This document shows positions 1-6,270 of a stretch of 11,372 bases of DNA, in pieces. The stretch's first letter is position 1. Each line of letters begins with the position of its first letter. A program made the translations under genes and the position numbers. Where the stretch lies: positions 1 through 11,372 of the forward strand of contig CAKUNY010000063.1 of NCBI GenBank assembly GCA_934668605.1, given 5' to 3'. Source of the DNA: an uncultured Oscillospiraceae bacterium (GTDB lineage Bacteria; Bacillota; Clostridia; Oscillospirales; Oscillospiraceae). A model generated the notes under the pieces. The model was given only the letters and a program-made list of their open reading frames with translations. It was not told the DNA's origin and searched no databases.

Positions 1-145
1 AAAGGACGAGGCGGTATATTTCTGTTGCACTTTTCCTCAGATCGCTCTGGGCGGGCGTTACCCGTTATCCTTGCCCTGTGGAGCCCGGACTTTCCTCATG
101 ATGCAGCCGTTGGGCCGCACCCCGCGACTGTCCGTCCCGGTCGCG
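1..145 (-). ncRNA. rnpB: RNase P RNA, 5' part (cut by window edge)
   Basis: This is the catalytic RNA of ribonuclease P, which removes 5' leaders from precursor tRNAs. Read on the minus strand, the conserved core is plain: GAGGAAAGTCCGGGCTCC near the 5' end, then CAGGGC, the GGGTAACGCCC hairpin and AGTGCAACAGAAA followed by ACCGCC, in the same order as in bacterial type A RNase P RNAs. The RNA start near 145 is inferred from the promoter at 151-179. Only about 145 of the usual 350-400 nucleotides are inside the window; the 3' half, with the rest of the catalytic core, lies beyond position 1. It is transcribed divergently from murD. Confidence 0.95.
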
Positions 146-150
146 TTGTT

Positions 151-179
151 ATTCTACCTGATTCTTGACGGAATGTCAA
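151..179 (-). promoter_or_regulatory. sigma-A promoter of rnpB
   Basis: On the minus strand the -35 box TTGACA (174-179, perfect) and the -10 box TAGAAT (151-156, 5 of 6) are separated by 17 bp, and the predicted start falls just before the RNase P RNA. A strong promoter is expected for this abundant stable RNA. The -35 box is also one arm of a 15-bp inverted repeat, TTGAC-n5-GTCAA, at 165-179. Confidence 0.88.
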
Positions 180-184
180 ACAAG

Positions 185-213
185 TTGCAATTTTTTTCTA
201 GGGCGGATATAAT
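185..213 (+). promoter_or_regulatory. sigma-A promoter of the murD operon
   Basis: The -35 box TTGCAA (185-190, 4 of 6) and the -10 box TATAAT (208-213, perfect) have a 17-bp spacer. The start should lie near 220, leaving a leader of under 30 nt before the murD start codon, with no room for a riboswitch. The -35 box lies 5 bp from the -35 box of the divergent rnpB promoter, so two polymerases are unlikely to bind both at once. It probably drives the whole run from murD to position 3800, since no other promoter is evident there. Confidence 0.82.
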
Positions 214-246
214 GGAAGCAGCTTTGAGATAAAAGAGGATGCTACC

Positions 247-1623
247 ATGAACGAGAAGGTTTCTGCATATTTTGAGGGCTTACGCGGCAAGCGCGTTGCC
301 GTGCTCGGCATCGGCGTTTCGAACCGGCCGCTCATTCGCATGCTGCTGGCGCGCGGCCTCACGGTTCTGGCCTGCGATAAGACCCCGCGCGAAAGGCTGG
401 ATGACGAGGTATTGGAGCTTGAGAAGCTGGGCGCGACGCTCCATGTTGGAGACGGGTACTTAGACGGCGTACAGGCCGATATCGTCTTCCGCACGCCGGG
501 CATGCACCCGGACATTCCGGCGCTCAGGCAGCTGCGCGCGTCGGGCGCGGTGGTGACGAGCGAGATGGAGGCGTTTTTTGCCGTCTGTCCGTGCAAAATC
601 ATCGCCGTGACGGGCTCGGACGGCAAGACGACGACGACCACGCTCATTTCGGAGATTTTAAAGCATGCGGGCTACACCGTCTGGCTCGGCGGCAACATCG
701 GAACGCCGCTTCTGCCGCGGGCGGAGGAAATGAACCTGGGAGACATTGCCGTCGTGGAGCTCTCGTCGTTCCAGCTCATGGGCATGACGCAGTCGGCGGA
801 TATCGCCGTGGTGACAAACCTCGCGCCCAATCATCTGGATGTCCACAAGGACATGGCGGAATATATTGCGGCGAAGGAAAATGTGTATCTGCATCAGGGC
901 AAAGCCGGGAAGCTCGTTGTGAACATGGATAATGAGATTACGAACGTGTTCGCGGAAAAAGCGCCGGGCTCCGTCGAGAAATTTTCTCGGCTGGGAAAGC
1001 CGCAGAACGGCGTGTGGCTGGAAAACGGCATCATCTACCGCAACGGACGCAGAATTATGCCCGCCGCCGATATCAAGATCCCGGGCGTTCACAATATCGA
1101 GAACTACATGGCCGCGGCCTGCGCGACGGAGGATCTTGCCTCGGATGCGGATGTAGACTGGGTAGCAAGGAACTTTGGCGGCGTGGAGCACCGGATCGAG
1201 CTGGTGCGGGAGCTTCACGGCGTGAAGTATTATAACGACTCGATCGCCTCGAGCCCTTCGCGGACGATCGCGGGTCTGCATTCGTTCCAGCAGAAGGTGA
1301 TCCTGATCGCGGGCGGCTATGACAAGCACATCCCGTTCGATGTGCTGGGGCCGGAGGTTTGCGCGCACGTGAAGACACTGGTTCTGTGTGGGGCGACGGC
1401 GGATAAAATTCGCGCGGCAGTCGAAAAAGCGCCGGAATACCGCGAAGGAGAGCCGGAAATATTGCAGGCGGAGAATCTGCGCGAGGCGGTGGAGCTGGCA
1501 AAGGGCGCGGCAAAGCCGGGCGATATCGTGACGCTCAGTCCGGCCTGCGCGGCGTTTGATCAATTTAAAAATTTCGCTGTGCGCGGCAAAACGTTCAAGG
1601 AAATCGTAAACAGCCTCACATAA
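247..1623 (+). CDS. murD: UDP-N-acetylmuramoyl-L-alanine--D-glutamate ligase (MurD)
   Basis: MurD is the cytoplasmic ATP-dependent ligase that adds D-glutamate to UDP-MurNAc-L-alanine in peptidoglycan precursor synthesis. The 458 residues, close to the family's usual 440-460, carry the expected order: an N-terminal Rossmann-like domain with VLGIGVSN (19-26), the ATP loop VTGSDGKTTTTT (121-132), ELSSFQL (171-177), NHLDVH (195-200), a lysine in AAKENVY (K210) matching the carbamylated lysine of Mur ligases, HRIE (315-318), NDSIASSP (330-337) and the C-terminal SPACAAFDQFKNF (431-443). NDSIASSP replaces the NDSKATN of the E. coli enzyme, a variant I associate with Clostridia. The ATG is preceded by AAGAGGA with good spacing. 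It opens the operon: ispD follows after 12 bp. It is not flanked by other division and cell-wall genes, which is unlike the classic dcw cluster. Confidence 0.97.
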   Translation: MNEKVSAYFEGLRGKRVAVLGIGVSNRPLIRMLLARGLTVLACDKTPRERLDDEVLELEKLGATLHVGDGYLDGVQADIVFRTPGMHPDIPALRQLRASGAVVTSEMEAFFAVCPCKIIAVTGSDGKTTTTTLISEILKHAGYTVWLGGNIGTPLLPRAEEMNLGDIAVVELSSFQLMGMTQSADIAVVTNLAPNHLDVHKDMAEYIAAKENVYLHQGKAGKLVVNMDNEITNVFAEKAPGSVEKFSRLGKPQNGVWLENGIIYRNGRRIMPAADIKIPGVHNIENYMAAACATEDLASDADVDWVARNFGGVEHRIELVRELHGVKYYNDSIASSPSRTIAGLHSFQQKVILIAGGYDKHIPFDVLGPEVCAHVKTLVLCGATADKIRAAVEKAPEYREGEPEILQAENLREAVELAKGAAKPGDIVTLSPACAAFDQFKNFAVRGKTFKEIVNSLT

Positions 1624-1635
1624 AGGAGAGACGCT

Positions 1636-2373
1636 ATGCAGCTGGCAGACAACATCCGCAAGGCGCGGCAGGTAAAAAATAAGCTCTCGCATCCAAGCTG
1701 CGCGGCGGTGATCGTCGCGGCGGGCTCGAGCGCGCGCATGGGCGGGACGGACAAAATTCTGGCGGAGCTCGGCGGGCTTCCGGTTCTGAGCCGGACGCTT
1801 CGCGTATTCGACGATCACGACATGGTGGACACCATCATCGTCGTCGCGCGGGAAGACCAGCTGCCGAAAATCAGCCGGGTATGCTCGCCATATCACAAGG
1901 TGCGCATCGTCGTCCCCGGCGGGAATAGCCGGCAGGAGTCGGTGATGAACGGGCTCAAAGCGGTGCCGGATGGGACGGAGCTTGTCGCCGTGCATGACGG
2001 GGCAAGACCGCTGGTGCCGCCGGAGGTCATTACGAAGGCCATTTTGAAGGCGGCAAAATTCGGCGCGGCCGCGCCCGCGATTCCGGTCAAGGACACGATC
2101 AAGGTGTCGAAATCCGGAGGCGTCGATGAAACGCCTGACCGCAGGACGCTCTTTGCCGTCCAGACGCCGCAGGTGTTTGACGCGGAACTGCTGCGCGGGG
2201 CGCTTCAGAGCGCGAAGGAAAAAGGCCTCGCGCTCACGGACGACTGCTCGGCGGTCGAGGTGCTGGGCATGACGGTGCTTCTCACGGACGGCTCGGAAGA
2301 AAACATCAAAATCACAACCCCGCTGGACTTGGACATTGCGGAGCTGATTTTAAAACGGAGGGAAAAGGCTTGA
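1636..2373 (+). CDS. ispD: 2-C-methyl-D-erythritol 4-phosphate cytidylyltransferase (IspD)
   Basis: IspD is the third enzyme of the MEP isoprenoid pathway, joining CTP and methylerythritol phosphate to give CDP-methylerythritol. Family motifs are complete: the CTP-binding [13 protein letters not shown] (28-40), GGNSRQESV (95-103), VHDGARPLV (119-127), VKDTIK (151-156), TPQVF (177-181), TDDCSAVE (201-208) and [13 protein letters not shown] (220-232). The protein is 245 residues, with about 22 residues before the first beta strand, more than usual. I keep this start because AAAGGAGAG lies 8 nt upstream and no better internal start is seen. It sits between murD and ispF, and its stop overlaps the ispF start by 4 nt, so the two are probably translationally coupled. 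Confidence 0.96.
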   Translation: MQLADNIRKARQVKNKLSHPSCAAVIVAAGSSARMGGTDKILAELGGLPVLSRTLRVFDDHDMVDTIIVVAREDQLPKISRVCSPYHKVRIVVPGGNSRQESVMNGLKAVPDGTELVAVHDGARPLVPPEVITKAILKAAKFGAAAPAIPVKDTIKVSKSGGVDETPDRRTLFAVQTPQVFDAELLRGALQSAKEKGLALTDDCSAVEVLGMTVLLTDGSEENIKITTPLDLDIAELILKRREKA

Positions 2374-2843
2374 GGATCGGGCACGGATACGATGTACACA
2401 GGCTTGTCCCCGGCCGGAAGCTGATTCTGGGCGGCGTGGACATTCCGTTTGAAAAGGGACTTGACGGGCACTCGGACGCGGACGTGCTGGTGCATGCCGT
2501 GATGGACGCGCTGCTGGGCGCGGCGGCTTTGGGCGATATCGGAAAGCTGTTTCCGGACAACGACGACGCATACTTAGGCGCGGACAGCCTGGAGCTTCTC
2601 AGAAAGGTGCGCGATGTCTTGCGGGAGAACGGCTGGAGGTTCGGAAATCTGGACGCGACCGTAATTGCCCAGCGGCCGAAGCTTGCGCCCTATATCGATA
2701 CCATGCGCTCTAAGATCGCGGACGCGCTTCAGACGGACATTTCGAATGTCAGCGTCAAGGCGACGACGGAAGAAAAGCTCGGCTTTACGGGAAGCGGCGA
2801 AGGAATCGCGGCGCACGCCGTGTGTCTCATCGAGCGCGTATGA
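2370..2843 (+). CDS. ispF: 2-C-methyl-D-erythritol 2,4-cyclodiphosphate synthase (IspF)
   Basis: IspF cyclises CDP-methylerythritol phosphate with release of CMP in the MEP pathway. The 157-residue length is typical, and the family opening [11 protein letters not shown] (2-12) supplies metal ligands D8 and H10. H42 in HSDADVLVH (34-42) is the third zinc ligand, and [11 protein letters not shown] (131-141) is the conserved C-terminal nucleotide-binding stretch. The start is an unusual TTG that overlaps the ispD stop as TTGA. It is preferred because GGAGGG lies 6 nt upstream and it gives the exact family N-terminus. ispDF adjacency is common in bacteria. The intervening enzyme gene ispE is not in the window. 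Confidence 0.96.
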   Translation: MRIGHGYDVHRLVPGRKLILGGVDIPFEKGLDGHSDADVLVHAVMDALLGAAALGDIGKLFPDNDDAYLGADSLELLRKVRDVLRENGWRFGNLDATVIAQRPKLAPYIDTMRSKIADALQTDISNVSVKATTEEKLGFTGSGEGIAAHAVCLIERV

Positions 2844-3196
2844 GGGAGAACGAGAATTTTCCGGCGTGGTATTGGCCGCTGGGGCTGCATGACGCGCGGA
2901 TCACAGAGGCGTCCATGCAGGATGATACGCTCGTTTTGCGCCTGGACAGCGGGAACGCGATGTATGACAGCTCCGTCGAACAAATTGTGCTTCTGGGTGC
3001 GCGGCTCAAAACGTCGCTTCCTGCAATCACGAAGAAGCAGCCGGTTTACTGGCTCTGGGACGAGCTGACGGAGCTTCCCTTTGCACAGTGGAAGCTGCAA
3101 ATCCAGCTGGAAACGGGCGTTTTGCGGGGAAAGGCCGCGGAGCAGCCGCTGATTGTCGTGTTTCAAAACGCGATTACCACGCGGACAAATGTGTAA
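2840..3196 (+). CDS. conserved-looking hypothetical protein in the ispDF operon
   Basis: I do not recognise this 118-residue protein. It has no signal peptide, membrane segment or cysteine motif. It looks like a small soluble, beta-rich domain, with a tryptophan-rich start ([14 protein letters not shown]), an alternating strand ([15 protein letters not shown], about 29-43) and [10 protein letters not shown] (about 70-79). The ATG overlaps the ispF stop as ATGA, pointing to translational coupling; an in-frame GTG 18 nt upstream also exists but would lie inside ispF. The coding frame is open throughout, with base usage like its neighbours. Its place between isoprenoid enzymes and membrane zinc-ribbon proteins gives no firm role. 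Nothing here supports a functional name. Confidence 0.82.
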   Translation: MRENENFPAWYWPLGLHDARITEASMQDDTLVLRLDSGNAMYDSSVEQIVLLGARLKTSLPAITKKQPVYWLWDELTELPFAQWKLQIQLETGVLRGKAAEQPLIVVFQNAITTRTNV

Positions 3197-3213
3197 AAGG
3201 GGACGCGTTTGCA

Positions 3214-3453
3214 ATGGACTACAGAAAAAGCTATCGAATTTACAATATCGCCGTGTGGGTTTGCTTAGTGCTGGTGCTGTTTGCGAGGCTGGCGGAGATT
3301 CTCTGGATGGGAATTGCGGGCATTGTGATCATGGTGCTCGGTATGGGGCAGACGATATTTTTCTGTAAATGCCCGTACTGCGGCTCGAATTTCAACATCC
3401 GCGCGAAGCCGCCGAAATTTTGCCCGGCGTGCGGGAAACATCTGGAAGACTGA
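3214..3453 (+). CDS. small membrane protein with C-terminal zinc ribbon, copy 1
   Basis: This is a 79-residue protein with two hydrophobic stretches (about 11-30 and 32-50), which could form a membrane hairpin. A four-cysteine zinc ribbon follows, CPYC (53-56) and CPAC (70-73), with 13 residues between the pairs. The ribbon is presumably cytoplasmic or membrane-proximal, which is inference. The ATG has AAAAGGGGA about 11 nt upstream; longer in-frame readings run into the preceding gene. It is followed 23 nt later by a paralogue with the same layout. Function unknown; zinc ribbons of this kind often stabilise small domains or bind protein or nucleic acid partners. It may equally be a structural Zn site with no enzymatic role. 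Confidence 0.8.
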   Translation: MDYRKSYRIYNIAVWVCLVLVLFARLAEILWMGIAGIVIMVLGMGQTIFFCKCPYCGSNFNIRAKPPKFCPACGKHLED

Positions 3454-3476
3454 TTTTTTAAAAGGGAGAGAGGAAT

Positions 3477-3800
3477 ATGGATTACAGAATCAGTGAGCGT
3501 GCGATGGTGACCTCCTGCGCGGTCGGTATCCTGATTGTCATGCTCGGAAACCGGCGGCAGTCGCTGATGATGAGCGCGGTCGGCGCGGCGGTGATGGTGC
3601 TGGGAATTGTGCAGGCGCTGGTATTTTATAAGTGCCCGCACTGCAAAAAGCGCTTCAAGATCGGCTCGAGGCGTCCGAGCGTCTGCCCGTACTGCGGCGC
3701 GAAGCTGGAAGACGATCAGCCCGCGGAACAGCAGACACAGACTCCGGCAGAGCAGATCGAAACGCCCGCCGAGGAACACGCAGAAGAAAAGACAGAATAA
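3477..3800 (+). CDS. small membrane protein with zinc ribbon, copy 2, acidic tail
   Basis: This is a tandem paralogue of the preceding gene. Its first 79 residues align with copy 1 without a gap; I count 31 identities by hand, including MDYR at the start, MVLG (40-43), KCP (52-54), all four cysteines (53, 56, 70, 73) and the LED at 77-79. It also has two hydrophobic stretches (about 12-24 and 32-51). It differs by a tail of about 28 residues rich in Glu, Gln, Pro and Thr, probably disordered. GGGAGAGAGG just upstream of the ATG is a strong ribosome site. It is the last gene of the murD operon before the repeat and terminator at 3812-3980. Function unknown. Confidence 0.8.
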   Translation: MDYRISERAMVTSCAVGILIVMLGNRRQSLMMSAVGAAVMVLGIVQALVFYKCPHCKKRFKIGSRRPSVCPYCGAKLEDDQPAEQQTQTPAEQIETPAEEHAEEKTE

Positions 3801-3811
3801 TTGCCCCACAC

Positions 3812-3921
3812 CTCGTAGGGGTCGATTGAGCACATCGACCCGGCGGTACGAGCCGTTTTTACGGAAATCTTTGGCGAATTTGATGGTTCCCAATGGGGCG
3901 ATGTGGGCATCGCCCCCTACG
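3812..3921. repeat. pair of inverted palindromic repeats (REP/MITE-like)
   Basis: Two copies of one palindromic unit face each other, 53 bp apart. Copy A (3814-3841) and the reverse complement of copy B (3895-3921) share CGTAGGGG-N-CGAT, a loop of 6-7 nt, and CACATCG-N-CCC. Each copy folds alone: GGGTCGAT with ATCGACCC (3819-3826 and 3834-3841), and GGGGCGATG with CATCGCCCC (3895-3903 and 3908-3916). Copy A also has an outer stem, CTCGTA with TACGAG (3812-3817 and 3847-3852). The outer ends form terminal inverted repeats CGTAGGGG and CCCCTACG. A small hairpin, CCGT-TTTT-ACGG, sits between them at 3853-3864. The layout resembles paired REP elements. No transposase is near. Confidence 0.75.
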
Positions 3922-3942
3922 CATGGCTTGGAAAATTTGCAT

Positions 3943-3980
3943 AAAAAATCCTCCGTACGGCCTTGTACGGAGGATTTTTT
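3943..3980. terminator. bidirectional intrinsic terminator between convergent genes
   Basis: A perfect 11-bp stem, ATCCTCCGTAC with GTACGGAGGAT (3948-3958 and 3965-3975), has a 6-nt loop and is flanked by A6 on the left and T6 on the right, so both strands give a G+C-containing hairpin followed by a U run. It can end the murD operon on the plus strand and the transporter gene, whose stop lies 13 bp away, on the minus strand. Confidence 0.93.
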
Positions 3981-3992
3981 GTGTCGATGTAA

Positions 3993-5609
3993 TCAGGCTT
4001 TCTTTGCTTCGATCGAGCGGATGCAGAACAGAACTGCGAGCATCAGAACCGTCGAGACGGCGAGCGTCACGTAGACGTTCTGGACGAAGCCCGCGACGAT
4101 GAAGCCGACGAAGGAAACGGCAGCGACCGTGACCGCGTAGGGAAGCTGGGTCGAGACGTGGTTTAAGTGGTTGCACTGCGCACCGGCGGAGGCCATGATC
4201 GTGGTATCCGAGATGGGCGAGCAGTGGTCGCCGCAGACGGCGCCCGCGCAGCAGGCAGAAATGCCGATGATGAGAAGGGGGCTGTCCGTCGGGAAGACGG
4301 CGGTGACGACCGGGATCAGAATGCCGAATGTGCCCCACGACGTGCCGGAGGCAAAGGCCAGAACGCAGGCGACGAGGAAAATGACCGCCGGCAGGAGGCT
4401 ATAAAGGAAGTTCGAGGCGGAGAACATGAGCTCCTGCACATACTCGGCCGCGCCGAGAGAGTTGATCATGGCCTTGAGGCTCACGGCGAGCGTCAGAATG
4501 AGGATCGGGGAGATCATCGCGATAAAGCCCTTGGGCACGCACTCCATCGCCTGCTGGAAGGTGATGACCTTACGGGCAACGAGATAGATCACGGTCAGAA
4601 CCAGCGCGATAATGCCGCCCCAGGGAAGGCCGATGAACGCGTTCGTGTTGCCGAAAGCGCCGACAAAGTCGCCCGCGTAGTCCGCGCAGCCGGAGGTGTC
4701 CACGCCGAAGAAGCCGCCGACGTAGAGCATGCCGATGGTACAGGTGATGATCAGAACGACGACCGGGAGAATGAGGTCAAGAAGGTGTCCCTTGGGGTTG
4801 ATGACCTCGCCTTCTTCCCCTTCCAGCGCGGAAAGATCGCCGGAGGCGGCCTTCTTCTCATACGCCTTCATGGGGCCGTAGTCGAGCTTCATGAGAATGA
4901 TGGCGATGATGAAGACGAAGGTCATGAGGGAGTACAGGTTATAGGGAATCGCGCGGATGAACAGCTCAATGCCGCTCATGCCGGTGTTAAGGCCTTCGGC
5001 GGTCGAGGAAACGGCGGCTGCCCAGGAGGAAATGGGCGCGATCATGCACACGGGAGCCGCGGTCGCGTCGATGAGGTAGGCGAGCTTCGGGCGGGAAATT
5101 TTGTGGCTGTCGGTGACGGGGCGCATGACGGAGCCCACGGTCAGGCAGTTAAAATAGTCGTCGATGAAAATGAGAACGCCGAGGATGAACGTGGCAAACT
5201 GCGCGCCGGCGTGGGTCTTGATATGCGTCTCCGCCCAGCGGCCAAAGGCAGCCGAGCCGCCCGCGGCATTGACCAAAGCGACAATGATGCCCAGCAGAAC
5301 GAGGAACAGGAAAATGCCGGCGTTTTCGGCGATCGCGGCGATGAGGCCATCATTTACGACCGCGTCCAGCGCGGCGACGGGGGCAAAGTTCGTGGTGAAC
5401 AGCGCGCCGACAACGACGCCGATAAACAGCGAGCTGTAGGCTTCCTTGCTGATAAGGGCAAGGACGATGGCGATAACGGGCGGCAGCAGCGACCAGGCCG
5501 TCTCGGCCAAAGATTTGCCGTTTGCGCACTGAATGGCCGCCGCGACGATCAGAATCATCATCGCCGCAATGACGATGATGCGCAAAAGCGCATGGGATTT
5601 GTTCTTCAT
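3993..5609 (-). CDS. NhaC-superfamily transporter under lysine riboswitch control, likely lysine importer (LysW type)
   Basis: This 538-residue integral membrane protein belongs to the NhaC-type sodium/proton antiporter superfamily. It has about a dozen hydrophobic segments and the family blocks IDDYFNCLTVGSVMRP (149-164), a stretch with PVCMIAPISSWAA (186-198), SGTSWGTFG (421-429) and GDHCSPISDTTIMAS (460-474). A charged loop near 245-272 separates two halves. By homology alone it would be called a Na+/H+ antiporter. The lysine riboswitch in its leader argues that it moves lysine: comparative work on LYS elements (Rodionov and colleagues, 2003) proposed LysW, an NhaC-superfamily protein, as a lysine transporter. 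GAAGGAGA lies 10 nt before the ATG. Monocistronic between its own promoter and terminator. I leave the symbol blank because lysW also names an unrelated carrier protein. Confidence 0.93.
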   Translation of the reverse strand: MKNKSHALLRIIVIAAMMILIVAAAIQCANGKSLAETAWSLLPPVIAIVLALISKEAYSSLFIGVVVGALFTTNFAPVAALDAVVNDGLIAAIAENAGIFLFLVLLGIIVALVNAAGGSAAFGRWAETHIKTHAGAQFATFILGVLIFIDDYFNCLTVGSVMRPVTDSHKISRPKLAYLIDATAAPVCMIAPISSWAAAVSSTAEGLNTGMSGIELFIRAIPYNLYSLMTFVFIIAIILMKLDYGPMKAYEKKAASGDLSALEGEEGEVINPKGHLLDLILPVVVLIITCTIGMLYVGGFFGVDTSGCADYAGDFVGAFGNTNAFIGLPWGGIIALVLTVIYLVARKVITFQQAMECVPKGFIAMISPILILTLAVSLKAMINSLGAAEYVQELMFSASNFLYSLLPAVIFLVACVLAFASGTSWGTFGILIPVVTAVFPTDSPLLIIGISACCAGAVCGDHCSPISDTTIMASAGAQCNHLNHVSTQLPYAVTVAAVSFVGFIVAGFVQNVYVTLAVSTVLMLAVLFCIRSIEAKKA

Positions 5610-5633
5610 GGGTGGGTCTCTCCTTCACAAAAC

Positions 5634-5666
5634 AAAAAATTGCGTCATGACAGCATCATGACGCAA
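5634..5666 (-). terminator. riboswitch-controlled intrinsic terminator
   Basis: On the minus strand, TTGCGTCATGA pairs with TCATGACGCAA (11 bp, 5-nt loop), followed at once by T6. It lies between the lysine aptamer and the transporter's ribosome site, so transcription would stop before the gene when lysine is bound. The 3' half of the hairpin repeats nine bases (GCTGTCATG) of the aptamer's closing P1 strand, a natural basis for switching with an antiterminator. Confidence 0.9.
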
Positions 5667-5689
5667 CACAAAAACCGTGTAAGGACGAC

Positions 5690-5851
5690 ATGACAGCGCT
5701 CCGCTTTCGCGACAGTCCGCAGGATCTTCTCCTGCGTCCCAGAAGACTGCCCACGGGAATGGGGAAAGCCCTCTTCGGCGCGCAGCCCTTTTGCGTCCCC
5801 GGTTCCCGCCGGAATGCGGACGCGACTCATGCTGTGCGCAACCTCTATCAC
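5690..5851 (-). promoter_or_regulatory. lysine riboswitch (L box) aptamer
   Basis: On the minus strand the L-box signatures appear in order. GTGATAGAGG opens the element; ATGAGT matches the loop-E/S-turn region, and a GCGTCC/GGACGC helix follows as P2. GCCGAAGAGGGC starts P3, and P4 is the hairpin CGCAGGA-GAAGA-TCCTGCG (5718-5736). P5 is CGC-GAAA-GCG, closed by GGAGCGCTGTC. The closing helix P1 pairs GTGATAG (5845-5851) with CTGTCAT (5690-5696), including wobble pairs. At about 162 nt the aptamer has the usual size. With the terminator downstream it should repress the transporter when lysine is plentiful, by premature termination. Confidence 0.95.
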
Positions 5852-5862
5852 AACTGTCTACC

Positions 5863-5890
5863 ATTATACAAACAAAGAAAATCTTGTCAA
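5863..5890 (-). promoter_or_regulatory. sigma-A promoter of the lysine riboswitch-transporter unit
   Basis: On the minus strand there are perfect -35 TTGACA (5885-5890) and -10 TATAAT (5863-5868) boxes with a 16-bp spacer. Transcription should start near 5856-5858, a few bases before the aptamer's P1 helix. A strong constitutive promoter fits control by termination in the leader. Confidence 0.9.
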
Positions 5891-6006
5891 GACTTAACGG
5901 AAAATAAATGCATCAATATGCAAAATATGCAGAAAAAGAAGAAGCGGCTCGCTTCGTGTCAAAGATCGCCTTTTTCGCATACGATGGGCTGAGGAGGAAG
6001 CGCGTT

Positions 6007-6270
6007 ATGTTTTGGTATGATTTTTCGTTTCGCTCGCTGACCGCCGCACAGGACGGGCGAAGTGTTCTGGAGCATGCGGGGATCGGGGCGGAGCTGCTGC
6101 GCGCGCCGCAGGCGATTTCCGAGCAGGGGTGCGGCTATGTTGTAGAGATCGCGGACTTTGAAGGTGCGCGGGCGTTTGAGCTGTTTCTGGCAAACGGCGT
6201 GCGGTTCCGGCGGGTCTTCCGGCAGTATGAAAACGGAATGGTGGAGGAAGCGGGTCATGATCTACTTTGA
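6007..6270 (+). CDS. DUF3343 protein, putative sulfur/selenium carrier-like
   Basis: This is a small soluble protein of 87 residues with the DUF3343 pattern: an N-terminal beta strand and helix (FSFRSLTAAQDGRSVLEHAG), LRAPQAISEQ (31-40), and a single conserved cysteine in GCGYVVEI (C42). The family has been described as putative Se/S carrier-like because of this cysteine and its frequent neighbourhood with cysteine-desulfurase-like and selenium genes; its chemistry is not proved. The ATG at 6007 follows GAGGAGGAAG at good spacing. An in-frame ATG at 5908 would add 33 residues unlike the family and lacks a ribosome site. The stop overlaps the next gene by 14 nt, so the two are coupled and probably work together. 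Confidence 0.82.
   Translation: MFWYDFSFRSLTAAQDGRSVLEHAGIGAELLRAPQAISEQGCGYVVEIADFEGARAFELFLANGVRFRRVFRQYENGMVEEAGHDLL

Noticed and set aside
658..1995. A 445-codon open frame on the minus strand across murD and ispD
   Set aside because: It is the mirror of two certain genes, spans their junction, and its His- and Arg-rich product resembles no protein family.
4167..5693. A 508-codon open frame on the plus strand, opposite the transporter gene
   Set aside because: Its product is rich in Asp, Gly, Arg and Glu with no family pattern, and the opposite strand carries a clear NhaC-type gene plus its leader. Long antisense frames are expected in GC-rich coding DNA.
5908..6006. A longer N-terminus for the DUF3343 protein from ATG 5908
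   Set aside because: It has no ribosome site and the extra residues do not fit the family, while ATG 6007 has an excellent Shine-Dalgarno sequence and the family start.
5891..6006. Promoter or regulator for the DUF3343 gene in its upstream gap
   Set aside because: I looked for -35/-10 pairs and found only poor matches (TTAACG with TATGCA). There is a repeated ATATGCA (5916-5929) and a 6-bp hairpin, GAAGCG-gct-CGCTTC (5941-5955), but neither supports a definite call.
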